Part shown: positions 46,572 to 56,390 of the stretch, one piece after another
How the letters are laid out: each line of letters begins with the position of its first letter
Position numbering within the stretch: the stretch's first letter is position 1
Source of the DNA: Moniliophthora roreri
Taxonomy: Eukaryota; Basidiomycota; Agaricomycetes; Agaricales; Marasmiaceae
NCBI GenBank assembly: GCA_001466705.2
Contig: LATX02000225.1
Coordinates: 186,001-250,000 of the forward strand
Length of the DNA: 64,000 bases
Reading direction: 5' to 3'
Translations under genes and position numbers: made by a program
Notes under the pieces: generated by a model
What the model was told of the DNA's origin: nothing
The model's database searches: none
Seen by the model: the letters and a program-made list of their open reading frames with translations, nothing else

Positions 46572-47444
46572 ATGTACACTATAGCCAAAAAGTCCTCAGC
46601 AGCTCCTAAAACTAAGGTTTCTCACAAGGTATGCTATTATCCTTCTTGTTCTGACTCTTGCTCATTTCTTTGGTACAGCACAGTCCTTCTCTGGCTACCA
46701 CTTCTAAGAGTGCTAGCACTTCCATCTCTAAAAAGGTAACATCTTTGTTCTTTTCTAGTTGCTTCTAACTAACAGTTATCTTTTCTAGCCTAAGGTTGAC
46801 AACTCTTCTCCTGAGGTCACCTCTCAGCATTATCTGAAGCCTTGACCCAAACCTATTCCAGTCAAATCATCTAAGACTTCCGGTGACACCGTCACAGTAC
46901 AAGTCAAGTCTGAGTCCAACCTGGTATGTCTGTGCTTTCTTTTCTGAATTTACTTGTTTATTTCTCTTCTTTCTAGTGAAACACTAGGTCTCCAACACAA
47001 AAATCCTCGGTGGTCTCAACCAAGGCCACTTCTTCTTGTTGTTGTGTTCCTGATGACAACATTCCTGGACAAAGGCAAGGCTGTCATTTTGGATGTCAGT
47101 GACTCTGAAGCCAATGTCAAGAACATATACGACTCTACAAAAATTCCAGCTTGCAGTGTGCAAGGACGCAAGCTTACTGAGAAGCCTGAATTTATGGATT
47201 GGCTCATGGAGTATTTTAGTTGTGCCCAGATGCTCCAAAACACCCTCAGTAAGTCTTATCTCATTCTTTCTTTTTCTTTTCTAACTATCTCTTTCAAATT
47301 TTCAGATTCTCCCACTTCTATTGCTGTTTATGGTGGCACTTTGGCTCCTGTCAGGTTATTCCTTCAATATGTTACCATGTTACCCAAGATATGTGTTCCT
47401 TGTTTATGACTGATTTCTTTCTTATTTATTTTCCTAGCCTGTCA
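46572..47444 (+). pseudogene. 5' exons of the Zn(2)Cys(6)/coiled-coil TE-associated gene
   Basis: An ATG at 46572 opens a Ser/Thr/Lys-rich protein (MYTIAKKSSAAPKTK) with short exons split by introns ending TTTTCTAG. Later exons read SKTSGDTVTVQVKSESNL and GKAVILDVSDSEANVKNIYD, then EKPEFMDWLMEYFSCAQML, then SPTSIAVYGGTLAP. The final acceptor TTTTCCTAG at about 47437 leads to CCTGTCA and then a CACTA MITE at 47445. If the MITE is removed and the sequence rejoined at 42525, the frame reads PVNNILTLACTKC, giving a continuous gene. There are in-frame stops (for example YLKP-stop-PKP), so it is decayed. The function is unknown. Confidence 0.45.
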
Positions 47445-47849
47445 CACTACATATGAGGTGTTCTTTTTATGCTACTAATACAAAGGAAATACACTCAGAA
47501 TACTGCTATATATTTGCTTCCAGACAACACTCAGAAAATTCTATTAGTTTCAAGTTATCATCACATGTTGAAAACAGCAAGCATACTCTGGATTTTAATA
47601 TCTAGAAGAGTCTGTGTTTTTTGATTATTTTATGATAATGAAGTTATTGTATTATCTATTAATTTTCAGAATTTGAAAATTCCAGATCTTTTGCTGCTGA
47701 AAATTTAGTATTCTCCAGACATATTCTTGTTGAGAGGACACAATTGAAATTTAGAATTTATATATGTTTTTATAAGAATTCTCTTTGAAAGAAGATTAAG
47801 TGTTTTCTCAATCAGAATACCATGTTAAAAGAACACCTTGTACATAGTG
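47445..47849 (+). mobile_element. CACTA-type MITE, 405 bp, apparently two half-copies joined
   Basis: Starts CACTACATATGAGGTGTTCT and ends AGAACACCTTGTACATAGTG. About 300 bp of the usual interior is missing between GAAGTTAT and TGTATTATC. The left flank is TCA and the right flank ACT, so the two ends come from different insertions: TCA pairs with 42525-42527, and ACT pairs with 44932-44934. Confidence 0.75.
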
Positions 47850-48040
47850 ACTACTGCTGAAGCCAGCAGTTCGTCTCTTGACACTTCAGATGTCAACCTC
47901 ATTGCCGAGAAGTCTACTGTCATAAGTGTATCTCCTTCTTCTTCCCTATCTGTAAGGGATTCACTTCTTCCTATGTCATTTGGCCCTGTATCCAAGCTTC
48001 TGATGGATGAGTCCAACTAGTCATCTGACATCTGGAGTCT
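47850..48040 (+). pseudogene. Ser-rich exon of the TE-associated gene
   Basis: Reads TTAEASSSSLDTSDVNLIAE followed by KSTVISVSPSSSLS and ends MDESN. The first 95 bp are identical to 45649-45744, before the N at 45745. It would follow SKTTL / KAST in frame if the 1.7 kb repeat and the MITE at 44935 are taken out. Confidence 0.4.
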
Positions 48041-48837
48041 TCCTTCAGTATGTTCTTCTCTTTACTTTTCTTATCTTTTATCTGACTCTCTTTCCCAGGA
48101 GTAGCTTCTTGGTTGGCTGGTCCCCTTGATGTGGCCGGACTTTTTATTTAGTTATTATATCCATGCTGAAGTATCCTCACACTGTCCTTTATATATTTAG
48201 TTAGACAGGTTACTACACAATTGCTCACATAAACCTTCTTCTTTGTATATATTCCTTTGAACTTTTGTATCCTCCTCTGGACTTTATATTTCACATCCAA
48301 TGCATAGCCATGTCCTTCCTTAGGGTTGGACTTTACTCTATCCTATGTGTGCCCTTCTTTATAAGATCTCAACATACTTTGGTTAGCATATTATGAACTT
48401 CTGTACTCATATGTATGTTTCCTTTGATCTGTGCTCCTAATTAGGAATTTCTTTTCCTTATTTAGGCACACATGTATTGTTTCCAATCTTATCTATGAGT
48501 ATCTGAAAATGTGCTGCCACTGAGTGACCATGAGTGTCTCTCTCCCCCCAACTAAAAATGTCAATGTCCTTATTGATTGGTCATCTTATTTAGTTACAGA
48601 GACAGTATACATTCAGATTACTGCCTCATTACATCTCTCTTATCTGATCTCTTCTAAAGGACTTTTCCCAGATGTCTCTATTTCAAATAGGTGGTACTAT
48701 GTCGTTTCATTGGAAGTAGGGTACTGGCATGTGTAAGTGTCTGTTGCTGTGGTATAAAACACAATCTTGTTTGCACTGCAATCCCCAGTCCCTTACTACT
48801 TTATACTCTTTTCTATCTGCTGTCTTGATATGTCTTC
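48041..48837. other. no gene recognised; AT- and pyrimidine-rich
   Basis: Only short frames are present. The start of the next gene fragment is near 48832. Confidence 0.35.
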
Positions 48838-49575
48838 GCCCTCCACTACTGCCAATGCTTCTAGTGAATGGACTAACCGTCCAGAGTGGCTTACTGATAC
48901 GCACACTGTCTATGACCATTGCAGAGAGAGTGCTGTTAAGCCTCTGCTTTGTATCAGGCAGGCTGCCACGACTCAGATGTGTGAACAGTTGGTATGCATA
49001 CTCCAGTACTTCTTCATTATCTTGTAAAAGACTCATAGATAGGGTTTCAAGCACAAACTGCTGAACTTTAGGCATGTTGCTCATTTGGACGAAGCCTACA
49101 CTTTGTACAGCAAGGCCATTGATCTTATCAAGGAGCTCATCAAGCTTCCCGGTGTCAAGGAACCTTTCCAACTGAGTGCCACACTCATTTCTTGGTCGAA
49201 ATAGATGCTGTTTGGGCTGCCGACAAAGCTTGTGGTAGCCATAGTATGTCCATATCTCTTTCTTATGTAAATTATTTCTTTTCTAAGTCTCTTCGCAGGG
49301 AGCAAGAAAAGCAGCAAGGTTGTCGAGGATGGCTCTGATGATGACAAAGTCATTATTCTTACTGTACCATCTGAAGATACTGAGGTGCTTCTTCACTATG
49401 TTTTTTCCTTGTTTCTGTTTAACATATCTCTTTTCCAAGATAGCCAATGCTCAGAAAGGCCTCAATGCTTCTATGCATGCTCCAAAGCCTGCAATCACTG
49501 ACACTGTTAAGTCCCTTCTGTTACAATCGCACCTGAACAGACAATCTTTTCCTTCTTCCTATCTCTTGCTTTGAC
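48832..49575 (+). pseudogene. second fragment of the TE-associated gene family
   Basis: An ATG at 48832 gives MSSPSTTANASSEWTNRPEW, with LTDTHTVYDHCRESAVKPLL. Later exons read SKKSSKVVEDGSDDDKVIIL and IANAQKGLNASMHAPKPAIT, separated by introns with TTTTCTAAG- or CAG-type ends. It looks like the 5' part of a paralogue of the gene at 46572. Function unknown. Confidence 0.35.
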
Positions 49576-49889
49576 AATTTAGCGCTCTCAAGCGCTAGTT
49601 TTCTCTTTTCTACCTATGCTTCTCATTAACATCTGGACACATCCACCTTCCTAGCTCCCTTTTCCGCTTCTATGCCTACCCTTCTATTTAAGACGTCATA
49701 GTCATGTCATTCATGACATCAACAGGACTTCACTATTCTATTAGTTTCTTTCTCTTTCTATTTATGATCTGATGTTACTTCTGACATCGGCTATTGTATC
49801 ATGATATTTATTTTTACTTCCTTGACATCACTTCTGATGTCATACTCCTATTTATCATGTCGTCAAAGGCACAGTCTGTTTACTAAACA

Positions 49890-50141
49890 AACAATGTCGC
49901 ACTAGCAGTTTGTATGCAATTAGTAGACTACAATCGTTGTATAAGTAGATAGGTTGTAGGTCTAAGCCACCTCAGCTTGACCTAGTTAATCCTTTGAAGC
50001 TCTTGCTCACATCGACTGAACTCTCAGAACTTTAGCGAAAGCTAGAGAACTCGAACTCGAACTTGCTCCTTTTGTCAACTTAGCGCCGCTACATCATAGT
50101 GGTTGTTGAGTTGTTGTCGTTGCTGCGCAGGTAATGTAACA
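49890..50141 (+). repeat. about 250-bp LTR-like repeat (partner at 21060-21313)
   Basis: ACAATGTCGCACTAGCAGTT to TTGCTGCGCAGGTAATGTAA; the other copy reads ACGATGTCGC and GTAACGTAA at the ends, again CpG against CpA/TpG. It may be a solo LTR; no target duplication is visible. Confidence 0.55.
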
Positions 50142-50203
50142 CCTTTATTTCACCAAGGAGAAGAAGACAGTTTGTCTATGCTTCTTTCCATCTTGTTATC
50201 ATC

Positions 50204-50927
50204 ACTACATATAAGGTGTTCTTTTAACATGGTTTTCTCATTGAGAAAACACTTAATCTTCTTGCAAAGACAATTTTTATAAAACTATATATAAATTCTA
50301 AATTTAAATTATATCCTCTCAACAAGAATATGCCTGGAGAATACTAAATTTTCAGCAGGAAAAAATACAGAATTTTCAAATTCTGAGAATTAATAGATAA
50401 TACAATATATTAGAATAATTTCTATACTGAGAAAACATTAAATTTTCTCTGGTTGAAAATCCTCAGAAAATGCTGATAAGATAAGATAAAAATTCCACAT
50501 TTTCTATTGTGGGAAAGTCTGAGAAAACACTAGGAAAATCATGTGAAAACACTATATTTTAAAGCAGTTTTTAGATAGTTTTCATATAGTTTTCCTTTTG
50601 TATTTAACATGTTTCCTTTGATATAAAATTCAAAATCTTATATTTATTTTCTAAATGTTTTCTCACTATTTTATAAGGCAGAAAATTTAGTATATTTGTA
50701 ATTAGAAAATTAAAGGATAATTCTATAATTTCATTATCATAAAATAATAAAAAAACACTGACTCTTCTGGAAATTAGAATCCAGAGTATGCCTGCTCTTT
50801 TCAATATGTGATGACAACTTGAAACTAATAGAATTTTCTGAGTGTTGTCTGGAAGCAAATATATAGTAGTATTCTGGGTGTATTTTCTTTGTATTGATAG
50901 CATAAAAAGAACACCTTGTATATAGTG
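50204..50927 (-). mobile_element. CACTA-type MITE, minus orientation, 724 bp
   Basis: Left end CACTACATATAAGGTGTTCT and right end AGAACACCTTGTATATAGTG; the interior is the reverse complement of the other copies. The flanks are CAT and TTA, not a matching duplication. It lies between the 250-bp repeat and exons of the TE-associated gene family. Confidence 0.8.
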
Positions 50928-50934
50928 TTATGGT

Positions 50935-51441
50935 ACATCTTTTTCTTTTCTATGTTTCTAATTAAGATGTTCATTTCCTTTGTCAGTCCTCTTCTATTAA
51001 TGCTGAGCTCAGCAAAGGTTCCAAACGTCCTTGTCTGGAGCACCCTATTGCTGACTTGTGTGAAGAGTCCTCTGGTACATTCTTATATATTCATGCATTC
51101 TTTATTTGGCACTAAATCATTCTTTCTAAGCAGAATATAACCTTCAGGTCACTGGCACTGACTCCGTCATCAGACATACTGCTCTAGTTCTATTCATGGA
51201 CTTAGAGAAGATGTCGACTGATGTTCTGCTGTCAGTTTCCAACTTCCTTCATCATGAGATGTCTACTCTCGAACACAATGTTCATTTCTTTTCCTCCCAG
51301 TACAAGCTCACCCACAAACAATTCAAAGAAGCCAGTTGGATCCAGCTTTCCAAGCTGGAGTTGGCTGATGCAGAAGTTGTTTCTAGCTCTCAGGAGACTG
51401 TGACTGGGCCTTCTAATGCTGCTTCTCAGATGGCTGAATGA
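50935..51441 (+). pseudogene. 3' exons of a TE-associated gene with a helical C-terminus
   Basis: Short exons read SINAELSKGSKRPCLEHP and then, after introns ending in AG, VLFMDLEKMSTDVLLSVSNF, QYKLTHKQFKEASWIQLSKL, ending ASQMAE with a stop at 51439-51441. The last exon is helical and charged, similar in style to the coiled-coil part at 42780-42950, so this is probably another member of the same family. Function unknown. Confidence 0.4.
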
Positions 51442-51831
51442 AGTGCTCTTGTTTTTCATCTCTATCGCTCACCATTACTGCCAAGCTTACACTCATTGTA
51501 CACATGAGATGTTCTGGGGTCGATACAGTAGACTTCCATCCTCTGTTCACCTTATGTCTTTACAACATTCCCTTCATTTATATAGCCTTTTGTTATGGAC
51601 TAATATTAAATGCTGCATTGTATATTGCCTAATAGTGTCTCTAATGTCCAGTATATACCAATAAATGTCTGGATATTTCTTTTCTATTTGTCTATGTCAC
51701 TTATATAAGTCAACTTATAGACCTTTCCACGCAGCACATATAGCCACCAATAATTGGTCTGAATTCTCCTTTCTATGATATTATTATTTATGGCAAAAAG
51801 CCATATTGATTCAACTTTGGCAATGTGCCTG

Positions 51832-51906
51832 TCTAGAATTTGAACCCAGTGCCTTTGTGCTATTTCTTCTCTATGTCTTGTTGACATATCCATTGCATTA
51901 TTCCAG
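51832..51906 (-). repeat. tRNA-like unit, most degenerate of four
   Basis: The minus strand has GGGTTCAAATTCTAGAC, a B-box and T-arm-like stretch. The A-box part is poorly kept. It lies about 233 bp from the next unit. Confidence 0.4.
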
Positions 51907-52033
51907 GCATGGTCCTGTATCTGATCACCACACATTTACTATGTGTCCTATTGTCTTTACTGATATTTTAAGTTTATCGGTCTATAGACCTTATTTATCT
52001 TGTCCAAAAATAGGCTTCATTACTAGATATTTG

Positions 52034-52126
52034 TCCAGAGTGGAATTTGAACCCACAATAATGAGATGGCAAACATGGGCCTTATGTATTTATCCATTCT
52101 GCTCTTATCCAGTTGAGCTATCCAGG
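52034..52126 (-). repeat. tRNA-like unit (SINE head), A and B boxes present
   Basis: On the minus strand CCTGGATAGCTCAACTGGAT begins a D-arm with GCTC...GAGC. After an expanded anticodon region, GTGGGTTCAAATTCCAC forms a T-arm with a B box, followed by TCTGGA, which can pair with the 5' CCTGGA-like end. The spacing is about 20 nt too long for a plain tRNA, so this is either an intron-bearing tRNA relic or a tRNA-derived SINE head. Confidence 0.55.
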
Positions 52127-52267
52127 TGATACATTCCTTAATCTAGGTATGTATCACATTCTATCATTTCTTCCTTATTGCATAATAATTTACAAATTTT
52201 ATCCAGTCCATCCAAAATTTTATCGACCTTACTTATCCAAAAATTAAGCCTCGTCACTAGGTATTCA

Positions 52268-52360
52268 TCCAGAGTGGGACTTGAACCCACAACCTCAAGA
52301 TGTCAAAACCTGGTTTGTTCATACTTGTTTATCATGCTCTAGCCAATTGAGCTCTCTGGG
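52268..52360 (-). repeat. tRNA-like unit (SINE head), best preserved
   Basis: The minus strand starts CCCAGAGAGCTCAATTGGCT with AGAGC closing the D-arm. It ends GTGGGTTCAAGTCCCACTCT followed by GGA. The T stem GTGGG/CCCAC is perfect, and the acceptor halves CCAGAG/CTCTGG pair. The sequence after it (ATACCTAGTGACGAGGCTTA) is shared in diverged form after the neighbouring unit, so the repeat is longer than the tRNA part. Confidence 0.6.
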
Positions 52361-52466
52361 TGATACATTCCTTGGTCTAAGGTACATATCACTTCCTATT
52401 CCAACTGGATGTCTCATACTTATTTCAAACCTTCAAAAATTTGAAATGTGGTCTATTCATGTCTTG

Positions 52467-52565
52467 TCTGGAGCAAGACTCAAACTCACAACCTTATTAG
52501 AGGATCTATGTTCATGCCTAAGGCACATATCCATCTATGCTCTATCCACTTGAGCTATTCAGATG
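52467..52565 (-). repeat. tRNA-like unit (SINE head)
   Basis: The minus strand reads ATCTGAATAGCTCAAGTGGA...AGAGC, then GTGAGTTTGAGTCTTGC as a weakened T-arm and TCCAGA. It is about 205 bp from the previous unit and sits just downstream of the gypsy pol end. Confidence 0.5.
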
Positions 52566-52755
52566 GTATATGCCTCATTCACAGCACAGATCACCTTCTA
52601 GTATCTGGACTCTTACTTTTCTGATGGCTATCTGTCTTCTTTGATCTAGTCTTTCTCTTATTTTCTATTTCTTCATCGGTTTCTTCATTTTCAGAACTAG
52701 ATAGTTCACTTTCTTCCATTACCTCATCTACTTCTTCTTTTCCTGGTAGTGGCCT

Positions 52756-54030
52756 TCACATTTTAGGTACTTTAGTGAATGCAAAGTCTTCTCCATCATA
52801 CTGATCTGTGTCATCAGTCTCAAGCATCTTTTCCAGCTGCTCTTTTGACAAGTTGATCAAATCATGTATGTTCTCTAGAAGTTCAATAGGTTCATAGCGA
52901 GCATGGTGTGGTAAGACTCTGAAAGCCACTACCTTTTCTTTCTTTACAGCTCTGTTCATATCCACCAAAATGTATGATCCCCCTTTGGTCCTTCTGATTA
53001 CTATTATTGGGCCTAAATATCTAGAGTACATTTTGCAATCCAATTCTTTTTCTATGGCCATGTTATGCATCTGTACAAGCATACCTGGCTTAAAATCATA
53101 TTCCTTTATCTTATTTATGAACTCTTACTCAAATTGTCTTAAGTTTTGCTACTTTATTTTGTCTACTTTCTCTATTATCTCCTGGACATGAGTACAATGC
53201 TTTGCTAAGGCTAAGGCTCAATACCCAATTAATTCCTCATCTGTAAGAATTCTGTCCAGAGTGTGTACCAACCAGGTAGATTCAACAATGTCTAAGAGAA
53301 GTATAGGTTCTGCCTCTGTTACTAAAAAGTATGGAGAGCACCCAAACCCTTATCATATCATAGCTCTATCTGCCCACAGTACTGGTTTCAAATACCAATA
53401 CCACCTTTTTAAGTCTCCACCAGTGGCTTTTACTAGTGCTTGTCTAATATCAAAGTGGGCACATTCAATTTTTCCGTTTACTTGTGAATTATAAGGTGAT
53501 ATTTTGATATGCTCAATCCTGTATTTAGCTTTTAGCTATTTCATCACTAATTCTAGCTGTAGCACATTATCAGTTACAATTTCTTTGGGAGGTCCCCAGC
53601 GACATATAATATCCTCAAAAAGCCATTCTCCAATTGATCTAGCTTTCTCGTCTCTCAATGCTCGAGCTTCCAACCAATTAGATAAGGCATCTCTGGCATG
53701 TGCAACATTCTTGCACCCATTACTAGCTGGTGACACCTTAAAGATGTCAATATGTATCTTCTGAAAGAGGGAAGGTGTATGTGTTTGCATTGGTGGTACC
53801 TTAATTAGGTTTAATAGCCTATCTTGACATGCTTGACATGATTTCATGAACCATTGCACATCATTTTCTAGCTCAGGCCACTAGAATCTCTTCTTTAAGA
53901 GACTTTCTGTAGCATATATGCCTTTATGTCTCACATAATTGTGTGCAGTGGTTATCATCCACATTCTCTTTTCTTTTGGTATGACCAATTGATGCTGGCC
54001 TTCCAGATTTTCGTTTCTTCTATATAATCT
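52756..54030 (-). pseudogene. gypsy integrase
   Basis: Starts within RLYRRNENLEGQHQLVIP, then the zinc-binding HH-CC (AHNYVRHKGIYATE...SCQACQ). The catalytic core has FQKIHIDIF (first Asp) and KEIVTDNVLQLEL (second Asp), and a later NGKIECAHF that keeps the Glu. The C-terminus YLGPIIVIRRTKGGSYILVD matches the GPY/F-like part. A stop after LLKKRF and several Arg-to-Cys changes show it is inactive. It integrates the element's cDNA in functional relatives. Confidence 0.75.
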
Positions 54031-54034
54031 GAAG

Positions 54035-54286
54035 TGAAAAGGCGCCTTAGTAAGACAGAGTCAATACAAGCTAGATACAGTAAATAGTAAGCATTAATGT
54101 AAGGGAATAATAATAGATAGAAGCATATCTCAGTTGGGTGATAACACAACTGAGGAAAGGAAGAAAGGAAGGCAGTTACAAAGTCCCTGCCATACAGAGG
54201 TCATGTGAGATTGCAAAGAATGGCATGATAGCTAAAGGGTCCAAGAAAAGTCCATACATAGTCTGAAAGTCTAAGAGATCCGAACA
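54035..54286 (-). repeat. putative 3' LTR of the copia element
   Basis: On the minus strand it starts TGTTCGGATCTCTTAGACTT directly after the purine tract CTGAGGGGGAG and ends TAAGGCGCCTTTTCA, where gypsy sequence resumes. The length is 252 bp. The 3' limit is inferred from the TG..CA rule and the resumption of gypsy coding. Confidence 0.6.
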
Positions 54287-54293
54287 CTCCCCC

Positions 54294-56315
54294 TCAGCAA
54301 GTACCCACAACTTCAAGACCAAGCATCTGAACCAAGCGAGAGTGAGCAGGTCCAGCAAAGCTCTTGGTGAAGATGTCAGCACAATTGTCTTGTGAGGGAA
54401 CATTCACAGTGACAATGTGTTGATTCTTAATAACAGCTTCATGAATCCAATGATATAACACCTTGACATGCTTATTGGAACCATTGATCTGCTTAGAGTT
54501 CATGTTTGCAATAGCAGCCTGAGAGTCAACATGGAAAGGTGTTGGAGCCTCTAGAGGGAAGCCAATCTGCTCCATGAGTTGGCGGAACCAGATGACTTCA
54601 TGACCACAAAGGTGAGCTGCATAGTACTCAGCTTCACTAGTCGAGGAAGCAGTGGCAGTCTGCTTTCTGGATCTCCAAGAAAAGCATCCCCTTCCTAGAA
54701 AAAGAGCATATTCTGAGACTGACCATCCATGATCCGGGTGGCCAGCAAAGTTGGAATCTAACCATGCAGTGACATCCAAGGACTTAGATGCACCACCCAA
54801 TGTGAGTGACAGATTTCTAGTGCCCTTCAAGTACCGAATGATCTGCTTCACAGCAGTCCAGTGGGCCTCACCAGGGTTCTGCATGAACTGAGCAACATGC
54901 TGGCAGGCATAGGAGATATCTGGCCTAGTCATGACAGTGGCATACATGATGGAGCCAACTGCTGACTGGTAGGGAACTTTGGCCATCGTGGACTGCTCCT
55001 CCAGAGTGGTAGGTGACTGTGTCTTGGAAAGTTTTGTACTATGCGCAATAGGAGTAGGTGAGGGACGAGCTGATCCCAAACCAAAGCACTCAACAATCGA
55101 GTCAATGTACAAAGACTGATTGAAGGAGATGGTACGAGCTGCTCTGTCTTGAGTGACAGTCATACCCAGCAGTTGAGAAATCTCCTCCTTATCAGAGATG
55201 ACAACATGCTTGCTGAGGTTAGACTTGAACTCATCAAGAATAGACTTGGAGCTAGCAAACAGACCAAGATCATCAACATGAGAGGTAATGATGACAGTAC
55301 CCTTCTTAGTGTGATGAACAAAGACACAGAGATCAGAGGGACATGGTTTGAAGCTAAGTGTGATGAGAATCTCCTTGAGCTTCTGGTACCACAGGAAAGC
55401 GGATTGACAAAGCCTATAGAGAGCTTTATAAAGAAGCTATACACAGTTCTCCTTTCCCTTCACCACATAACCAGGAGGCTGAGCCACATAAGCAGGCTGG
55501 TCAACAGGTATTTCACTATTAAGGAATGCTAATTTGACATCCACAACATGAATCTCCTAGTTGAGAGTAGCAGCCAAGCTAGAGATGGCACAAATGGACT
55601 CTATACGAGCCACAGGTGCATAGGTATCCCAGAAATCCACACCAGGAATCTAGCTAAACCCTTGTGCAACAAGACAAGCACGGTGTTCCACAATATGACC
55701 TTGCTCATCCCGTTTGATGTTGAAAACCCATTTGGTACCAGTGGGCTTTCGACCCTCAGGACATGGCACAAGCTCATACGTCTCAGTACCAGCCAAGTGT
55801 CACAACTCCTCTTCAATAGCTTCAACCCAATACTTGTGTTCAGGACTATTGAGTGCCTGGGCAAGAGTCTGTGGATTATCTCCAACAGAGAGAACAGCAG
55901 CATGTGAGGTCTCAGGTTGAGTGTCTCCCCCTGAAGAAGCAGTGGCCTCTTTAGCAGCACGACATGTGTGAAGAGGTGGGACTGAGAGATCAGGCCAAGA
56001 CTTAGGCATAGCCTTAGGGCACTGAGCAGGAAGAGGAGATGATGGAGAAGGAGTAGGAGTAGAGGGTTGCTTCAACTTGGGAGCAGAAGGAGTAGGAACA
56101 GGAGATGGAGATGGCTTGACAGGATCTGAGGCAGATGGAGATGCAGATGGTGCTAAGGGAGTATCAATGCTGTCATTGTCAATGGACACTAAATCAGCAT
56201 TGTTAGACTGTAGGCCAGTGAACATATCATAAAGCCACTTGTACTCCCTCTCATTGCCGATGGGGGCATCAGAGAAACTCAAATGGTCAAACTTGACATG
56301 AATTGAAGTCACCAC
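54294..56315 (-). pseudogene. copia reverse transcriptase and RNase H
   Basis: From the Pro/Ser-rich linker (SPSPVPTPSAPKLKQPSTP) the reading goes through ALNSPEHKYWVEAIEEEL (stop in place of Arg), GTKWVFNIKRDEQGHIVEHR, DLCVFVHHT and SHVDDLGLFA (the VDD of the RT active site) to GSIMYATVMTRPDISYA. The RNase H follows with TAWLDSNFAGHPDHGWSVSE, SSTSEAEYYAA and HVDSQAAIAN. The last 289 codons are open. Stops earlier in RT make it defective. Confidence 0.8.
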
Positions 56316-56390
56316 TGTGTGCTTCCCAGGTAGATAGACTCTATAAGCTTTCTGGTTCCTGTCAAAACCAACAAAGAAACCAACCTCAGC

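Noticed and set aside
47445..47849. A genuine 405-bp deletion derivative of the CACTA MITE
   Set aside because: The flanks TCA and ACT do not match each other but match other copies exactly, so a join of two elements is more likely. A true recombinational deletion in one haplotype remains possible.
49895..50141. Solo LTR with 5-bp target duplication
   Set aside because: The flanks (AACAA and CCTTT) do not match, so I report only an LTR-like repeat.
52034..52565. Functional tRNA genes
   Set aside because: The region between D and T arms is about 20 nt too long, I could not fold a convincing anticodon arm, and the similarity extends beyond the tRNA part; SINE-like repeats fit better.
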